NCBI RefSeq assembly: GCF_025215155.1
Contig: NZ_JALHAM010000122.1
From: Dryocola clanedunensis
Lineage (GTDB): Bacteria > Pseudomonadota > Gammaproteobacteria > Enterobacterales > Enterobacteriaceae
Strand: one strand, 5' to 3'
Length of the DNA: 64,000 nt
Shown piece by piece: positions 43,140-51,618 of this stretch. Position 1 is the first letter of the stretch, and each line of letters begins with the position of its first letter. The notes under the pieces were generated by a model that made no database searches, had not been told where the DNA came from, and saw nothing but the letters and a program-made list of their open reading frames with translations. A program made the translations under genes and the position numbers.

Positions 43140-43823
43140 TTAATATGATGTGACTTTGTCCTGGCCTTTAACGCCGTAGTCATTAATAAGTGACCAGGTG
43201 ATTTTACCGTGAGGCGCGATTCCTGTTTCAGAGATATCTAAAGTCGAAAAGGGCGCAGCAAAGTATTGCGATGTCAGGCTGTGGTTATTAATTTTTATAT
43301 GTGAAAAGTTCATATAAAACGGCGTAGGGTTAGTGACCCGAATACCATGACCGGCAAACGCCCACTCCAGCTTTTGCGCGCTTTGTTCTGGCAACGCACC
43401 TTTTAACGCCTCTGGACGATAAATAAGTTTTATTTTTGAATTGATGGCGATTTGCATGGTGTTATTTTGATCTGGCCCGTCGGTTGCCGGAATCCCTTTC
43501 ACATTCAGCCACAACATAGATTCACGATCGCCAGGCAGCGGCGTGCCGGAGCGGACAATTCGAATCGATGCTTTTTTTCCTGACTCCAGACGGAACAGCG
43601 GGGGGGTAATAATCATACTTTCTTTTTTTATCGATCCACTCTCAGCCGGGCTGAGCCAGGACTGAACCAGATTGGTGACCTTATCTGAATTTTGTACAGA
43701 TAAAGTGGCGGCGTTATGGGTGCCGTCGAATATCACTCGTGTTCCACCGACGACAATACTTGCTGAAGCACTCATACTCATTACAGCGCTGGCACAAAGG
43801 AGGAGTGAAGTAATTGGTTTCAT
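43140..43823 (-). CDS. Periplasmic fimbrial chaperone (FimC/PapD family)
   Basis: A 227-residue two-domain immunoglobulin-like chaperone that caps subunits by donor-strand complementation. The start at 43823 gives a good signal peptide (MKPITSLLLC to SASA); the ORF upstream of it (to 43859) reads through the attenuator hairpin and is not expected to be coding. Hallmarks are GGTRVIFDG near the mature N-terminus with the conserved Arg, IITPPLFRLESGKKASIRIV (about 83-102), LFWLNVK-like SMLWLNVKGIPA, and a conserved Lys in KIKLIYRP. It lies between the major subunit and the usher genes. Confidence 0.92.
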   Translation of the reverse strand: MKPITSLLLCASAVMSMSASASIVVGGTRVIFDGTHNAATLSVQNSDKVTNLVQSWLSPAESGSIKKESMIITPPLFRLESGKKASIRIVRSGTPLPGDRESMLWLNVKGIPATDGPDQNNTMQIAINSKIKLIYRPEALKGALPEQSAQKLEWAFAGHGIRVTNPTPFYMNFSHIKINNHSLTSQYFAAPFSTLDISETGIAPHGKITWSLINDYGVKGQDKVTSY

Positions 43824-43834
43824 GTTTTGCTCGC

Positions 43835-43859
43835 AAAAAATGGAGGGTTTCCCCTCCAT
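43835..43859 (-). terminator. Attenuator between major subunit and chaperone genes
   Basis: On the minus strand, a perfect 8-bp stem ATGGAGGG / CCCTCCAT with a 4-base GAAA loop (GNRA type) is followed by six T. It begins five bases after the major-subunit stop. Partial termination here would make much more major subunit than chaperone and usher, as in other chaperone-usher operons. Confidence 0.85.
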
Positions 43860-43864
43860 AAGGA

Positions 43865-44392
43865 TTAATTGTAGCGGACGTTATAAGTCAGAACTGACTT
43901 CACACTACCGGCCACGGCTTGACCAGTGGCAATCATCTGGGCGGTATAAGTTTCGGTGGCGGCACCTGAGCTGAGATCAATTTCATCGTTATCAGCGTTA
44001 TTTTCAACGATGGTACCGTTAGAGCCCCCTTGTTTCAGCTGCACGGCGACCATAGTCGCAGCGCCGACCTCTGCGGTGTTTTTGAAATAGGACGGATTAT
44101 TCGCATCGGCGTCGACCTGGCCTGAGAAAACAATATTTGCAGATGAGGCCGTAGGACAGTTGGCGAGATCAAAAACAAACTGCTTCGGAGCACCCAGGTC
44201 ACCCATTTTTACCAGGTCAGTGGCGGCCGTGGAACCCAAATCTACCGTTGCTGTTGCGGTGCCGCCGTCGACGGTGATGTCGCAGCCTTTATCAAGAACA
44301 GTGCCGTTGAAGGTGATGGTATTAGATGCCATGGCAGCGTTAACGCCACAAATAGTGAAGAAGATTGCTGCGCCAACTTTGGTGAACTTCAT
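43865..44392 (-). CDS. Major fimbrial subunit (FimA-like)
   Basis: First gene of the operon: a 175-residue pilin. The signal peptide ends near AMA (residue 22). The mature N-terminal donor strand is NTITFNGTVLDKGCDITV, the disulfide links that Cys to the one in DLANCPTA, and the C-terminus SVLTYNVRYN carries the penultimate Tyr. GGAAAGAA-type sequence precedes the ATG. Position ahead of the attenuator and its typical length mark it as the shaft subunit. Confidence 0.93.
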   Translation of the reverse strand: MKFTKVGAAIFFTICGVNAAMASNTITFNGTVLDKGCDITVDGGTATATVDLGSTAATDLVKMGDLGAPKQFVFDLANCPTASSANIVFSGQVDADANNPSYFKNTAEVGAATMVAVQLKQGGSNGTIVENNADNDEIDLSSGAATETYTAQMIATGQAVAGSVKSVLTYNVRYN

Positions 44393-44756
44393 TTCTTTCC
44401 CTTACCGGAGATTAAATTAAACAAGAATAGTAAGACTTATCAGTTTAAAACGATGAAAAATGCCGCTCGTGAAGTATTCAACAAGCGGGATGGATGAACA
44501 TCATTTTTTGGTTAACTTGAAAAGTTGGCGAATATTACGTTTGTGAATAAACAGCGTCCAGTCCGATACTGGACTGATAATCAAAAAAAAGCATTGTGGG
44601 AGGATAAATATAAATACTTACATTTGCTGATACTTTTTAATGAACTCGTATAATATATGCCGCTTTCAGCGCAGTCCATTAATAGACTGTTAGCCTCAGT
44701 AAAACATATATATACTTCGCAAAATCTTAATATTCAGAAAAATAACAAGGCGGATA
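44393..44756. promoter_or_regulatory. AT-rich divergent regulatory region of the fimbrial locus
   Basis: A 364-base AT-rich interval between the fimbrial operon and the diverging regulator arm. It contains a 7-bp dyad GTCCAGT / ACTGGAC (44557-44575) and a related short dyad CAGTC / GACTG (44672-44689). I looked for long inverted repeats that could bound an invertible promoter of the fimS type and found none; no recombinase gene is adjacent. AT-rich character suggests H-NS silencing (inference). Confidence 0.5.
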
Positions 44757-45077
44757 ATGAATAAGAGTAGGCCATTCTCAGCAATGAGTGAAACGTGGAA
44801 TTGCGGGGTCTCTGCTGACGAATATATTAAATTAATCGTCGAACAAATGACGATTGAGCGCATTGCCTATGAAAGTGAAATTAAGGGGTTACGCGATCTT
44901 CTTTATACTTCAGACATTGAAGGTTCGGTGGCCAGCTATAGCGATGTTGGCCATGTCATCTATGGAAGATTGCTCAGGTATAAGCTTGGACGTTGCGGGG
45001 AAATGTTAAAGAAAAACAAGATGCTGCTGCCGTACACCTTCAGACGGAAGTTTTTTAAAATGATTGGGCGGTATTAA
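44757..45077 (+). CDS. Small charged protein of unknown function in the fimbrial regulatory arm
   Basis: A 106-residue soluble protein that I do not recognise. Residues 18-60 look helical and acidic (ADEYIKLIVEQMTIERIAYE), and the C-terminal 35 residues are strongly basic (LLRYKLGRCGEMLKKNKML, then RRKFFKMIGRY). The acidic-to-basic split and position, divergent from the fimbrial operon and 53 bases before an IprA-like regulator, would suit a small regulatory partner, but this is inference. AAGG lies seven bases before the ATG. AT-rich. Confidence 0.65.
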   Translation: MNKSRPFSAMSETWNCGVSADEYIKLIVEQMTIERIAYESEIKGLRDLLYTSDIEGSVASYSDVGHVIYGRLLRYKLGRCGEMLKKNKMLLPYTFRRKFFKMIGRY

Positions 45078-45130
45078 TATCAAAATCAGTCACGCTGGTT
45101 CTTTTACGTTATTTTATCTGGTGGTTTGGT

Positions 45131-45784
45131 ATGCCTGGCAAAAACATAGCGACTCTAAAAAAAATTGATTCATACTTTATCGATTCCTGCCAGCTTAACG
45201 ATCTGTTGAGTTTCATGGATAAAGGGGTCTGCATAAGCTATAAGGCTGGGACATCGATAACACTGAGCAGTAATGAAATCCTGATATGCGTCTCGGGTGA
45301 GATTTTGATTTCACCAAATATCGAAGGCGGTTGTGCGCTGGGGCATGCCTTTGAGTATATGCCAATAGGGTTGATAGAACGCTATAATAGCGCTGTGCCT
45401 TTGCGATATGATGTGCAGAAAGAGGCCCGGGTCATATCCTTGAGCTATGAGGATTTCGATGAGGCTATTCATGCATCTTCAATCGGTTCTTTGTATCTGA
45501 ATAAAGTCATGGCTTACATGATTTCAGCATTGGTTTACATCAATCATGAACGCAATGCCGGCGAGAGATATTACACCATCAGAAGTCTGTTGTACCGATA
45601 CCAGTATCTCTATGCGGGTGAGGTGAAAAGCGCAGAAAGCGTGTCGGCTTTTATACTAAAAAGAACGGGGTTATCAAGAAGCTATGTTTTCCAGATCTTG
45701 TCTGGTCTGCGAGACGGTGGATACATCACCATTAATAAAGGTAAGATGTTGAGCATTAATAAAACAATCCCCGTTAAATATTAA
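45131..45784 (+). CDS. IprA-like winged-helix regulator, copy 1
   Basis: A 217-residue protein resembling the IprA/YaiV group: a CRP-like beta-roll N-terminal half without obvious cyclic-nucleotide residues, a central helix (SLYLNKVMAYMISALVYINHE), and a C-terminal winged helix (about 165-217) with TGLSRSYVFQILSGLRDGGYI. It is clearly paralogous to the convergent gene at 45839 (shared LSRSYVF-ILS-L--GGYI block). Probably regulates the adjacent fimbrial operon. Only a weak ribosome site is visible before the ATG. Confidence 0.78.
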   Translation: MPGKNIATLKKIDSYFIDSCQLNDLLSFMDKGVCISYKAGTSITLSSNEILICVSGEILISPNIEGGCALGHAFEYMPIGLIERYNSAVPLRYDVQKEARVISLSYEDFDEAIHASSIGSLYLNKVMAYMISALVYINHERNAGERYYTIRSLLYRYQYLYAGEVKSAESVSAFILKRTGLSRSYVFQILSGLRDGGYITINKGKMLSINKTIPVKY

Positions 45785-45838
45785 TGCGGGTAACGCGTTT
45801 GCTGTCCTGGCTTGATGATATGAGTGAGATTATGAAAG

Positions 45839-46516
45839 TTAAAACTTCATAGGGAGTTCGACATTAATTGAGAGTAGGGCACCATTCAACATGCTTATGT
45901 AGCCACCGATCTTGAGTTCTGACAAAATCTTAAACACATAGCTCCGCGACAGCTTTGACCTCTTAATAATATAAGACGAAAGACTGTGTTTATTGATGCT
46001 GGTTTCACGAGCGACTGCATTATAGCGATAAATCAGTGAGCGAACGATATCATACCCTTGTGCGCCGGTCCTTTCATTGATGATATCAAGCATATAAGCT
46101 GCTGAAAATGAGAGCATCGTAAACGTCTCTGTTCGGGTCTGAGCATCTTTGTGCAGAAAGTTCTCTTCAAATTCTTGTCGGGATATTTTAACGACAGCAA
46201 TGTCCTGCTCAACATAATAGTAGAGCGGTATTTTCGTCGCATAAATATTGGCATAGCCAAGAATGGTATAAGGCATCATCGTAAAGAACAATAATGAATG
46301 CGTTGTGATACTTCCCCTGGTGGTGATATTCAACTCAGGATCCATTGTCAGGCTAAGCCCACCATTTATCGCAATGATAATTTCATCCTGCGTGTTGGTG
46401 ATAACCTGTCCCTTTTTAAGGAACACCGTTTCACCATGCTCATGAAATTTCGAAAGGGTAACCCCCTCAAGGAAGGATTTATGATCTTCCCTGATCCGTT
46501 CAAATAATGTGCGCAT
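45839..46516 (-). CDS. IprA-like winged-helix regulator, copy 2
   Basis: A 225-residue paralogue of the preceding regulator, convergent with it across 54 bases. The N-terminal beta-roll half is KKGQVITNTQDEIIIAINGG. The middle helix TMLSFSAAYMLDIINERTGAQGYDIVRSLIYRYNAV (quoted in part: DIVRSLIYRYN) corresponds to TIRSLLYRYQ in copy 1. The C-terminal winged helix is SKLSRSYVFKILSELKIGGYI. Two divergent copies bracketing one interval suggest duplication with diverged ligands or DNA sites. AT-rich. Confidence 0.78.
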   Translation of the reverse strand: MRTLFERIREDHKSFLEGVTLSKFHEHGETVFLKKGQVITNTQDEIIIAINGGLSLTMDPELNITTRGSITTHSLLFFTMMPYTILGYANIYATKIPLYYYVEQDIAVVKISRQEFEENFLHKDAQTRTETFTMLSFSAAYMLDIINERTGAQGYDIVRSLIYRYNAVARETSINKHSLSSYIIKRSKLSRSYVFKILSELKIGGYISMLNGALLSINVELPMKF

Positions 46517-46973
46517 TGTTTTTTCTCTCTTGTTTTGTCATTCAGTACAACTGAAATCATTCCATAAATTGATCTGCGTCATTAAAATTGAACGAAAGAT
46601 ATGTTTGAAGCGCATCGCGATTTATATTTAAACAATCCGCCTCTTGCCTTGCTTAAAATAATCACAAGCTATTGATACAGATCAATAATAATTATTCACA
46701 CATCGATTTTGTGATTGTTTTTTTATAAACAAACAGGGGCTTGTGTTTTAGTAATGGCCTGAATTAAAGCGATGACAATCGCTGGGAAAATAAGGAGGCT
46801 TCGTCGCGTAGTGAGTTTTGTCTATTCGTGAACGTGTTGTGGTTTGCTCTAACAATGGAGGAACGCGCAGCTACGTCCACAGGTAAATTCTGCAGGAGCT
46901 TTCATACTGTAAGGGATCGGAATTTATCTACGTGTTTGACTAATCCACACTAACGTGAAGAAGGAAACAGCTG
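46517..46973. other. Intergenic region, edge of the fimbrial island
   Basis: About 460 bases. The first half is AT-rich and should hold the promoter of regulator copy 2; the second half returns toward the composition of the core genes before the VOC gene, whose GAAGGAAA ribosome site lies at its end. No coding sequence, mobile-element end or tRNA was seen. Confidence 0.5.
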
Positions 46974-47336
46974 ATGGACACTAAAATCACAGGCGGTATT
47001 GATATCGCAATGAAAGTTCCTCCGCACCAGTTTCAACAAACAATTGATTTTTATCGCCATGTTATAAAGCTCACGGAAATCACCGATAAACCGCCGGCCA
47101 CTGGATTTGTTCTTGGTCCGAACCGGTTATGGATCGATGAAGCACCAGGGCTGAGCCAGGCGGAGGTGTGGCTCGAGCTGTTTACCCCTGATTTCAGGCT
47201 GGCTGAGCAGCATATCGCGGGGCAGGGCGTTGTGCGCTGTGATGCCGTCGAACCCTTACCGGAAGGCTTTAAAGGTGGATGGATTATGAATCCCTGTAAT
47301 ATTGTTCATATGCTAAGAGAGCCAGAGGCCTGGTAA
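46974..47336 (+). CDS. VOC (glyoxalase/bleomycin-resistance fold) protein
   Basis: A 120-residue vicinal-oxygen-chelate fold protein: KVPPHQFQQTIDFYRHVIKL (about 14-33) is the typical first beta-alpha module, followed by GFVLGPNRLWIDEAP and a second module (AEVWLELFTPDF). It ends PCNIVHMLREPE. Enzymes of this fold bind a metal through His/Glu positions, but I cannot assign ligands or substrate confidently. Monocistronic; convergent with the ABC-F gene. Confidence 0.8.
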   Translation: MDTKITGGIDIAMKVPPHQFQQTIDFYRHVIKLTEITDKPPATGFVLGPNRLWIDEAPGLSQAEVWLELFTPDFRLAEQHIAGQGVVRCDAVEPLPEGFKGGWIMNPCNIVHMLREPEAW

Positions 47337-47355
47337 CTCTCCCTTGCTACCAGGC
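47328..47355. terminator. Hairpin shared by the ends of two convergent genes
   Basis: Perfect 8-bp arms GCCTGGTA / TACCAGGC with a 12-base loop. The left arm overlaps the last codons of the VOC gene and the right arm the last codons of the ABC-F gene, so one structure forms at the 3' end of both mRNAs. No T-tract. Confidence 0.45.
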
Positions 47356-48960
47356 ATCAAGTTGCCAGCCACCAGCCCGAACGGATAACCTTTCGGTTAA
47401 ATTCAGGCTGTTGAGGAACACGTCATCGTGTGAGACGACAACCAGCGCGCCCTGATAACCACAAAGCATCATCTCCAGCGCCTGAAGAGAGGGTAAGTCA
47501 AGATGGTTGCTGGGTTCGTCAAGCAACAACAGCTCCGGCACGGGATCGGCATATAACACGCAGGCGAGGGCAGCTTTCAGACGCTCACCACCGCTTAGCG
47601 ATCCGCAGGGGATCTGGATTTTATCTGCATCAAGGCCGAGCTGTGCCAGCAGCATGCGTAGTCCGGCTTCTCCCGCGGATCGGTTTGCTTCGAGGAGCTG
47701 CTCAAGAAGAGTACGGCGGGTATCAAGGCTGGAAAAATGCTGATCGAGCATGCACGGACTCCTGGCCACCCGGCATTCTCCACTCGACGGCGGGTACTTA
47801 CCGGCGAGCGTGTTTAACAATGTTGACTTGCCACAGCCGTTATCACCGACCACGCCGATACGCTGGCTGGCCGTTATCGTCAGGTTCAGCGGCGAGATGA
47901 ATTCCGCAACAAAGGGAAGCTGCACGTCAATCATTGCGGCTACCTGACGTCTGGAAGGGGATCTGAGAACAGGCGTATGCACGACGATTTTCGCATTCTC
48001 ATCGATGTTACCGGCCGCTTCGCGCACGCGTAGATCCAGCTCCTGCCGCGCTGCCTGATGGAGCTGGTTTAGTTTCCCTGCTGACGCTTCGCTGCGTTGC
48101 TTTTGCCCACCGAGCAAAATTTTGGCCTGATTGGCCTCTTTCCCCTGACGGTTTCCCCGGGACTGCCGCTTTTCGAGACGCGCCTTCTGGGTACTAAGCG
48201 CTTTTTGTTCCCGACTGCGCTCCTGTTTTCTCTGGCTGAGCAGTTGCAACGCGTGCTGAGTTTCCAGCTCTTTAAGCTGCGCGTAAAAGGAATAGTTCCC
48301 GCCGTAGTTTCTCAAACCGTGTGAAGACAGTTCAACAATACGCTGCATGGATCCCAGTAAATCCCGGTCATGGCTCACCACAATCAAACCGCCTGTCCAG
48401 CGGGTCAGCTGTGCAATCAGCGCCTTGCGACTGGCGCGATCGAGATGGTTGCTGGGTTCATCCAGGATCAAAAAATCCGCATCGGACAACGAAGCGCCAA
48501 TGAGAGACACACGCATCGCCTCTCCACCGCTTAACCGGCTGGCGGGGGTAGAGGCATCAAGATAACCCAGCCCGCAATGGTCGAGTTCGAGCTGCAACCG
48601 CTGATGGATATCCCACCGATTGCCGACAGTATCAAAATCCAGCGCTGAGACGCTGCCCATCTCGATGCGGCTCAGCGCGTCAATGATGGTTTTGGCACCG
48701 GCGAGTTCAGCTACGGTAGCGTCTGGTTGGGAAATAACCTGCTGCGCAAGGTAATGCACGCTTCCTGAACGTGAACATTGCCCCAATGTCGGAGGGCATT
48801 TTCCCGCAAGGATTTGCGAAAGGACGCTTTTTCCCACCCCATTGCGACCAACCAGGCCCGTAGGGCGAGCGTCGAAGGTTTCATTAAGCTGTGAGAACAG
48901 CGGTGTGCCGTCAGGCAGGATAAATGCAACGCTTTCCAGCGCGATATGCGTATTCGTCAT
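47347..48960 (-). CDS. ABC-F family ATPase
   Basis: A 537-residue protein of two ABC ATPase domains in one chain and no membrane segment: an ABC-F protein, a family acting on ribosomes in translation or antibiotic protection. Domain 1: Walker A GRNGVGKS (38-45), signature RLSGGEAMRVSL, Walker B FLILDEPSNHLD. The linker (about 235-320) is long, basic and helical (QERSREQKALSTQKARLEKR), as in P-site tRNA-contacting ABC-F linkers. Domain 2: GDNGCGKST, SLSGGERLKAAL, LLLLDEPSNHLD. Which ABC-F subgroup it belongs to is not clear; it is shorter than Uup. Confidence 0.9.
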   Translation of the reverse strand: MTNTHIALESVAFILPDGTPLFSQLNETFDARPTGLVGRNGVGKSVLSQILAGKCPPTLGQCSRSGSVHYLAQQVISQPDATVAELAGAKTIIDALSRIEMGSVSALDFDTVGNRWDIHQRLQLELDHCGLGYLDASTPASRLSGGEAMRVSLIGASLSDADFLILDEPSNHLDRASRKALIAQLTRWTGGLIVVSHDRDLLGSMQRIVELSSHGLRNYGGNYSFYAQLKELETQHALQLLSQRKQERSREQKALSTQKARLEKRQSRGNRQGKEANQAKILLGGQKQRSEASAGKLNQLHQAARQELDLRVREAAGNIDENAKIVVHTPVLRSPSRRQVAAMIDVQLPFVAEFISPLNLTITASQRIGVVGDNGCGKSTLLNTLAGKYPPSSGECRVARSPCMLDQHFSSLDTRRTLLEQLLEANRSAGEAGLRMLLAQLGLDADKIQIPCGSLSGGERLKAALACVLYADPVPELLLLDEPSNHLDLPSLQALEMMLCGYQGALVVVSHDDVFLNSLNLTERLSVRAGGWQLDAW

Positions 48961-49170
48961 AAATTAACTCCATAGATGCCAGAACTGCCCGAGCGGGTCG
49001 GGACAAATCAGTGGCCGTCAGACGGACGGCAGCATCAATGGCGCATTGGACGAATACCTTTAAAGAGGGAGTGAGTGGGCTATTTTAATTAAGACGAGAG
49101 TAAAGTAAAGCGCGCGCTGAGCCGTTCTGTCGCTCACACTATATGAATCACTGGCTGTGCGGAGGTAACA

Positions 49171-49596
49171 ATGAGTCAAAAATTAGCAGCGAGCTGCCAT
49201 TGCGGCAGCGTCAAATTTACGGTTGAGCTGAGTGAAGGCGGCTTTGATACCATCCGACGCTGTAACTGCTCGTTTTGCCGGATGAGAGGTGCAGTTGTCG
49301 TCTCTGCGCCTCTGACGGGGATTACGGTTCTGGAGGGGCAAGAGCGCCTGACGGAGTATCGGTTTAATACGCAGCAGGCGGTACATTTCTTTTGTTCCGT
49401 TTGCGGGGTCTATACGTTTCACCAGCGGCGATCCAACCCGGAACAATACGGTGTTAACGTGGCATGTATCGAGGGTATCTCGCCCTTTGATTTTGCGAGC
49501 GTTGATGTGACCGATGGTGTTCATCATCCGAGTGACGGCAGCAGCGGCGGGATTGTTGGGCGATTGCTTTACCGTCCTGTGGAAAAGGAAAAATAG
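49171..49596 (+). CDS. GFA-domain (CENP-V/GFA) zinc protein
   Basis: A 141-residue glutathione-dependent formaldehyde-activating-type domain. All expected zinc ligands are visible: CHCGSVKF (about 9-16), CNCSFCRM (about 32-39) and FCSVCGVYTFH (about 74-84). Members are S-(hydroxymethyl)glutathione synthase-like, but most are not characterised. GGAGG precedes the ATG. The ASCH gene begins two bases after its stop, so they are coupled. Confidence 0.88.
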   Translation: MSQKLAASCHCGSVKFTVELSEGGFDTIRRCNCSFCRMRGAVVVSAPLTGITVLEGQERLTEYRFNTQQAVHFFCSVCGVYTFHQRRSNPEQYGVNVACIEGISPFDFASVDVTDGVHHPSDGSSGGIVGRLLYRPVEKEK

Positions 49597-49598
49597 CG

Positions 49599-49922
49599 GT
49601 GCAGAGCCTTGAGATTGTTCCACGCTTGCTTCCTGAAGTCCGTTCAGGAAGCAAGCGTCACACCATCCGCTGGCGAGAACGAAGCATTGTCCCAGGCCTG
49701 ATGAGGTATGTGAATGCGGAAGATGCATCTGACACGCTTAGCGTATGGGTGACGAAAGTTGAAACTATGCCGCTGGACGCGGTGGCGAACTATCTCGGTA
49801 AAACCACAGAATGGCCCGACGCCGTTCTCCTTCAGGGTATGCGAGAACATTACCCGGAGATCCAACTGCAGTCGGAAGTCGAGGTCATACACCACCTGGC
49901 TCCAGGGGACACGCCGCCCTGA
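49599..49922 (+). CDS. ASCH-domain protein
   Basis: A 107-residue small beta-barrel ASCH (PUA-related) protein, a fold predicted to bind RNA. The typical opening KRHTIRWRERSIVPGLMRYV (about 19-38) and the later DTLSVWVTKVETMPL strand are visible. Starts with GTG, two bases after the GFA stop, with AAGGA within the GFA end. ASCH proteins include the YqfB amidohydrolase, so an RNA-related or small hydrolase role is possible; I cannot choose. Confidence 0.8.
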   Translation: MQSLEIVPRLLPEVRSGSKRHTIRWRERSIVPGLMRYVNAEDASDTLSVWVTKVETMPLDAVANYLGKTTEWPDAVLLQGMREHYPEIQLQSEVEVIHHLAPGDTPP

Positions 49923-50149
49923 ATTTTCGCACTCGTATCGACATTCTGTACGGCAGGCAAGCCGTAATTTAATTTAAAACAACAACCTTCATACTGGAGC
50001 TTTTCATTGTGAGATAATGAAAAGTCAGGTTGTATTTACGGGCATACCATTTGTACCGTGCAGGCATGAACAATTTATTAAGCAAATCGACTGCACTCTC
50101 AAAGAGATAACGTTAGCGTTTTTATTGATGGACAGAGAAAACTATTTTC

Positions 50150-51562
50150 ATGATCGGTAAACATTTATTCTCCAGTTTTGATCGGAACAATAATATCCGT
50201 GCAGCTTTAATTATCATTCTGATAACAATAGTCTTCTATTATGTTGGTGAACTGCTGCGCCCACATCTTATGCTGGCCTCTTTCTGGCCGGTCAATGCCG
50301 TATTAACCGGTATCTTTATCCGATATCGTAATATGTTTACAGGCCGTCATATCTTCCTTGCCTGGATGACGATGGCCGTACTGGATCACTACAATGGGCT
50401 GAGTATTTCAGGTGCTTTGCTCATGAATGTCGCCAACATTTCATTTGTCATCGTTGCTGCCTGGTATATTTATGACCGACACGATGAAGGGCTGACACTT
50501 CCGATGATGACACGTCTGTTCCCCGGCGTGTTTTTAGCCTCATTGCTCTGTGCCACCGCTGGCGCACCTGCCAGCGTCCATTATTTTGGCGATGTTTTTC
50601 ACGTTGCCTGGCTTGCCTGGTTTAGCGAACAATTATCGACGGGAATGCTGATTATTCCGGTCATTCTGGCCTCCGGCAGTCAATTTTCGCTGCGCGAGCT
50701 GAAAAACTGTCTTCCCGTGTTTGCACTGCTGTTATCTGCAACCTGTGCGTTTTATGTTGGAGGAGGTGCCAGCCTTACCTTTACGCTCCCGGCGCTTATC
50801 TGGTGTGCGATGAGTTACAGCCTGCTGATGACCGTTTTGATTTCAGGGCTGGTAGGGCTGTCACAAATTATTTTAGTCAGCGTCGATCTCTTCTCTATAG
50901 ACAGTTCTCATTTGCTTTCTTTTGTTGATAGCATGACCGTCACGCGCGTGGCGGTTGCCGCCATGGAAATTAGCCCGTTAATCTGCGCCTGCAAACTGCT
51001 GGGCCTGACCGAGCGTTTTGAAAAAGTCACCGTTCGGGCAAATTTTGATACCCTGACCAAACTTTATTCGCGAAGCGGATTATTTGCCCGCCTTGAACAA
51101 TTTAAGAATAAAGAAATCAGTTCGAAAAATAGCATCAGTATTATGCTGCTCGATTTGGATTATTTTAAGCATATTAATGACAGCTATGGGCACCTGGCAG
51201 GAGATGAGGTGTTAAGAGAATTTTCAGACCGCCTGAGACACTATATGAACGACAGGAATATTATTTGTCGTGCGGGTGGCGAGGAGTTCCTCATCGTCTC
51301 CTTTAATGAAAAAACTCAGGCGCAGTGTTATCGCCTGGCAGAAGAGATTCGACTGCAAATCTGCAATACGCCATTCCGCGCCGCCGACCGCGATCTTGAT
51401 GTGACTGTCAGCATTGGCTTTGCTACCAGCGGAATGTATCCGGAAATCACCAGGGGTTCGTCGGTACGCCAGACCATCGATCGGTTAATTAGCCATGCTG
51501 ATGAAAACTTGTACCTGGCTAAGCGTGAAGGGCGCAACAAAACCGCGCCGTTATTTGCATAA
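50150..51562 (+). CDS. MASE1-type membrane diguanylate cyclase (GGEEF)
   Basis: A 470-residue protein with an N-terminal MASE1-like membrane sensor of eight or so helices (about 18-290; SFWPVNAVLTGIFIRYR is typical), then a GGDEF domain (about 300-465) with GGEEF intact at 376-380. The inhibitory RxxD is missing at its expected position. The substrate region DLDYFKHINDSYGHLAGDEVL is canonical. It should make cyclic di-GMP in response to an unknown signal. Fifth cyclic-di-GMP gene in the window. A GC-rich hairpin (GCGCCGC / GCGGCGC, 51583-51603) follows. Confidence 0.9.
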   Translation: MIGKHLFSSFDRNNNIRAALIIILITIVFYYVGELLRPHLMLASFWPVNAVLTGIFIRYRNMFTGRHIFLAWMTMAVLDHYNGLSISGALLMNVANISFVIVAAWYIYDRHDEGLTLPMMTRLFPGVFLASLLCATAGAPASVHYFGDVFHVAWLAWFSEQLSTGMLIIPVILASGSQFSLRELKNCLPVFALLLSATCAFYVGGGASLTFTLPALIWCAMSYSLLMTVLISGLVGLSQIILVSVDLFSIDSSHLLSFVDSMTVTRVAVAAMEISPLICACKLLGLTERFEKVTVRANFDTLTKLYSRSGLFARLEQFKNKEISSKNSISIMLLDLDYFKHINDSYGHLAGDEVLREFSDRLRHYMNDRNIICRAGGEEFLIVSFNEKTQAQCYRLAEEIRLQICNTPFRAADRDLDVTVSIGFATSGMYPEITRGSSVRQTIDRLISHADENLYLAKREGRNKTAPLFA

Positions 51563-51582
51563 CCCTCTGTTATCAGGGTGGT

Positions 51583-51603
51583 GCGCCGCATTCCCGGCGG
51601 CGC
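51583..51603. terminator. GC-rich hairpin between convergent genes
   Basis: Perfect 7-bp arms GCGCCGC / GCGGCGC with a 7-base loop, between the MASE1-GGDEF gene and the convergent DUF417 gene. No T-tract; probable bidirectional barrier. Confidence 0.4.
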
Positions 51604-51618
51604 GAGACGCCCGTGACC

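Noticed and set aside
44393..44756. Invertible fimbrial promoter
   Set aside because: No long terminal inverted repeats and no adjacent recombinase gene were found; only short dyads.
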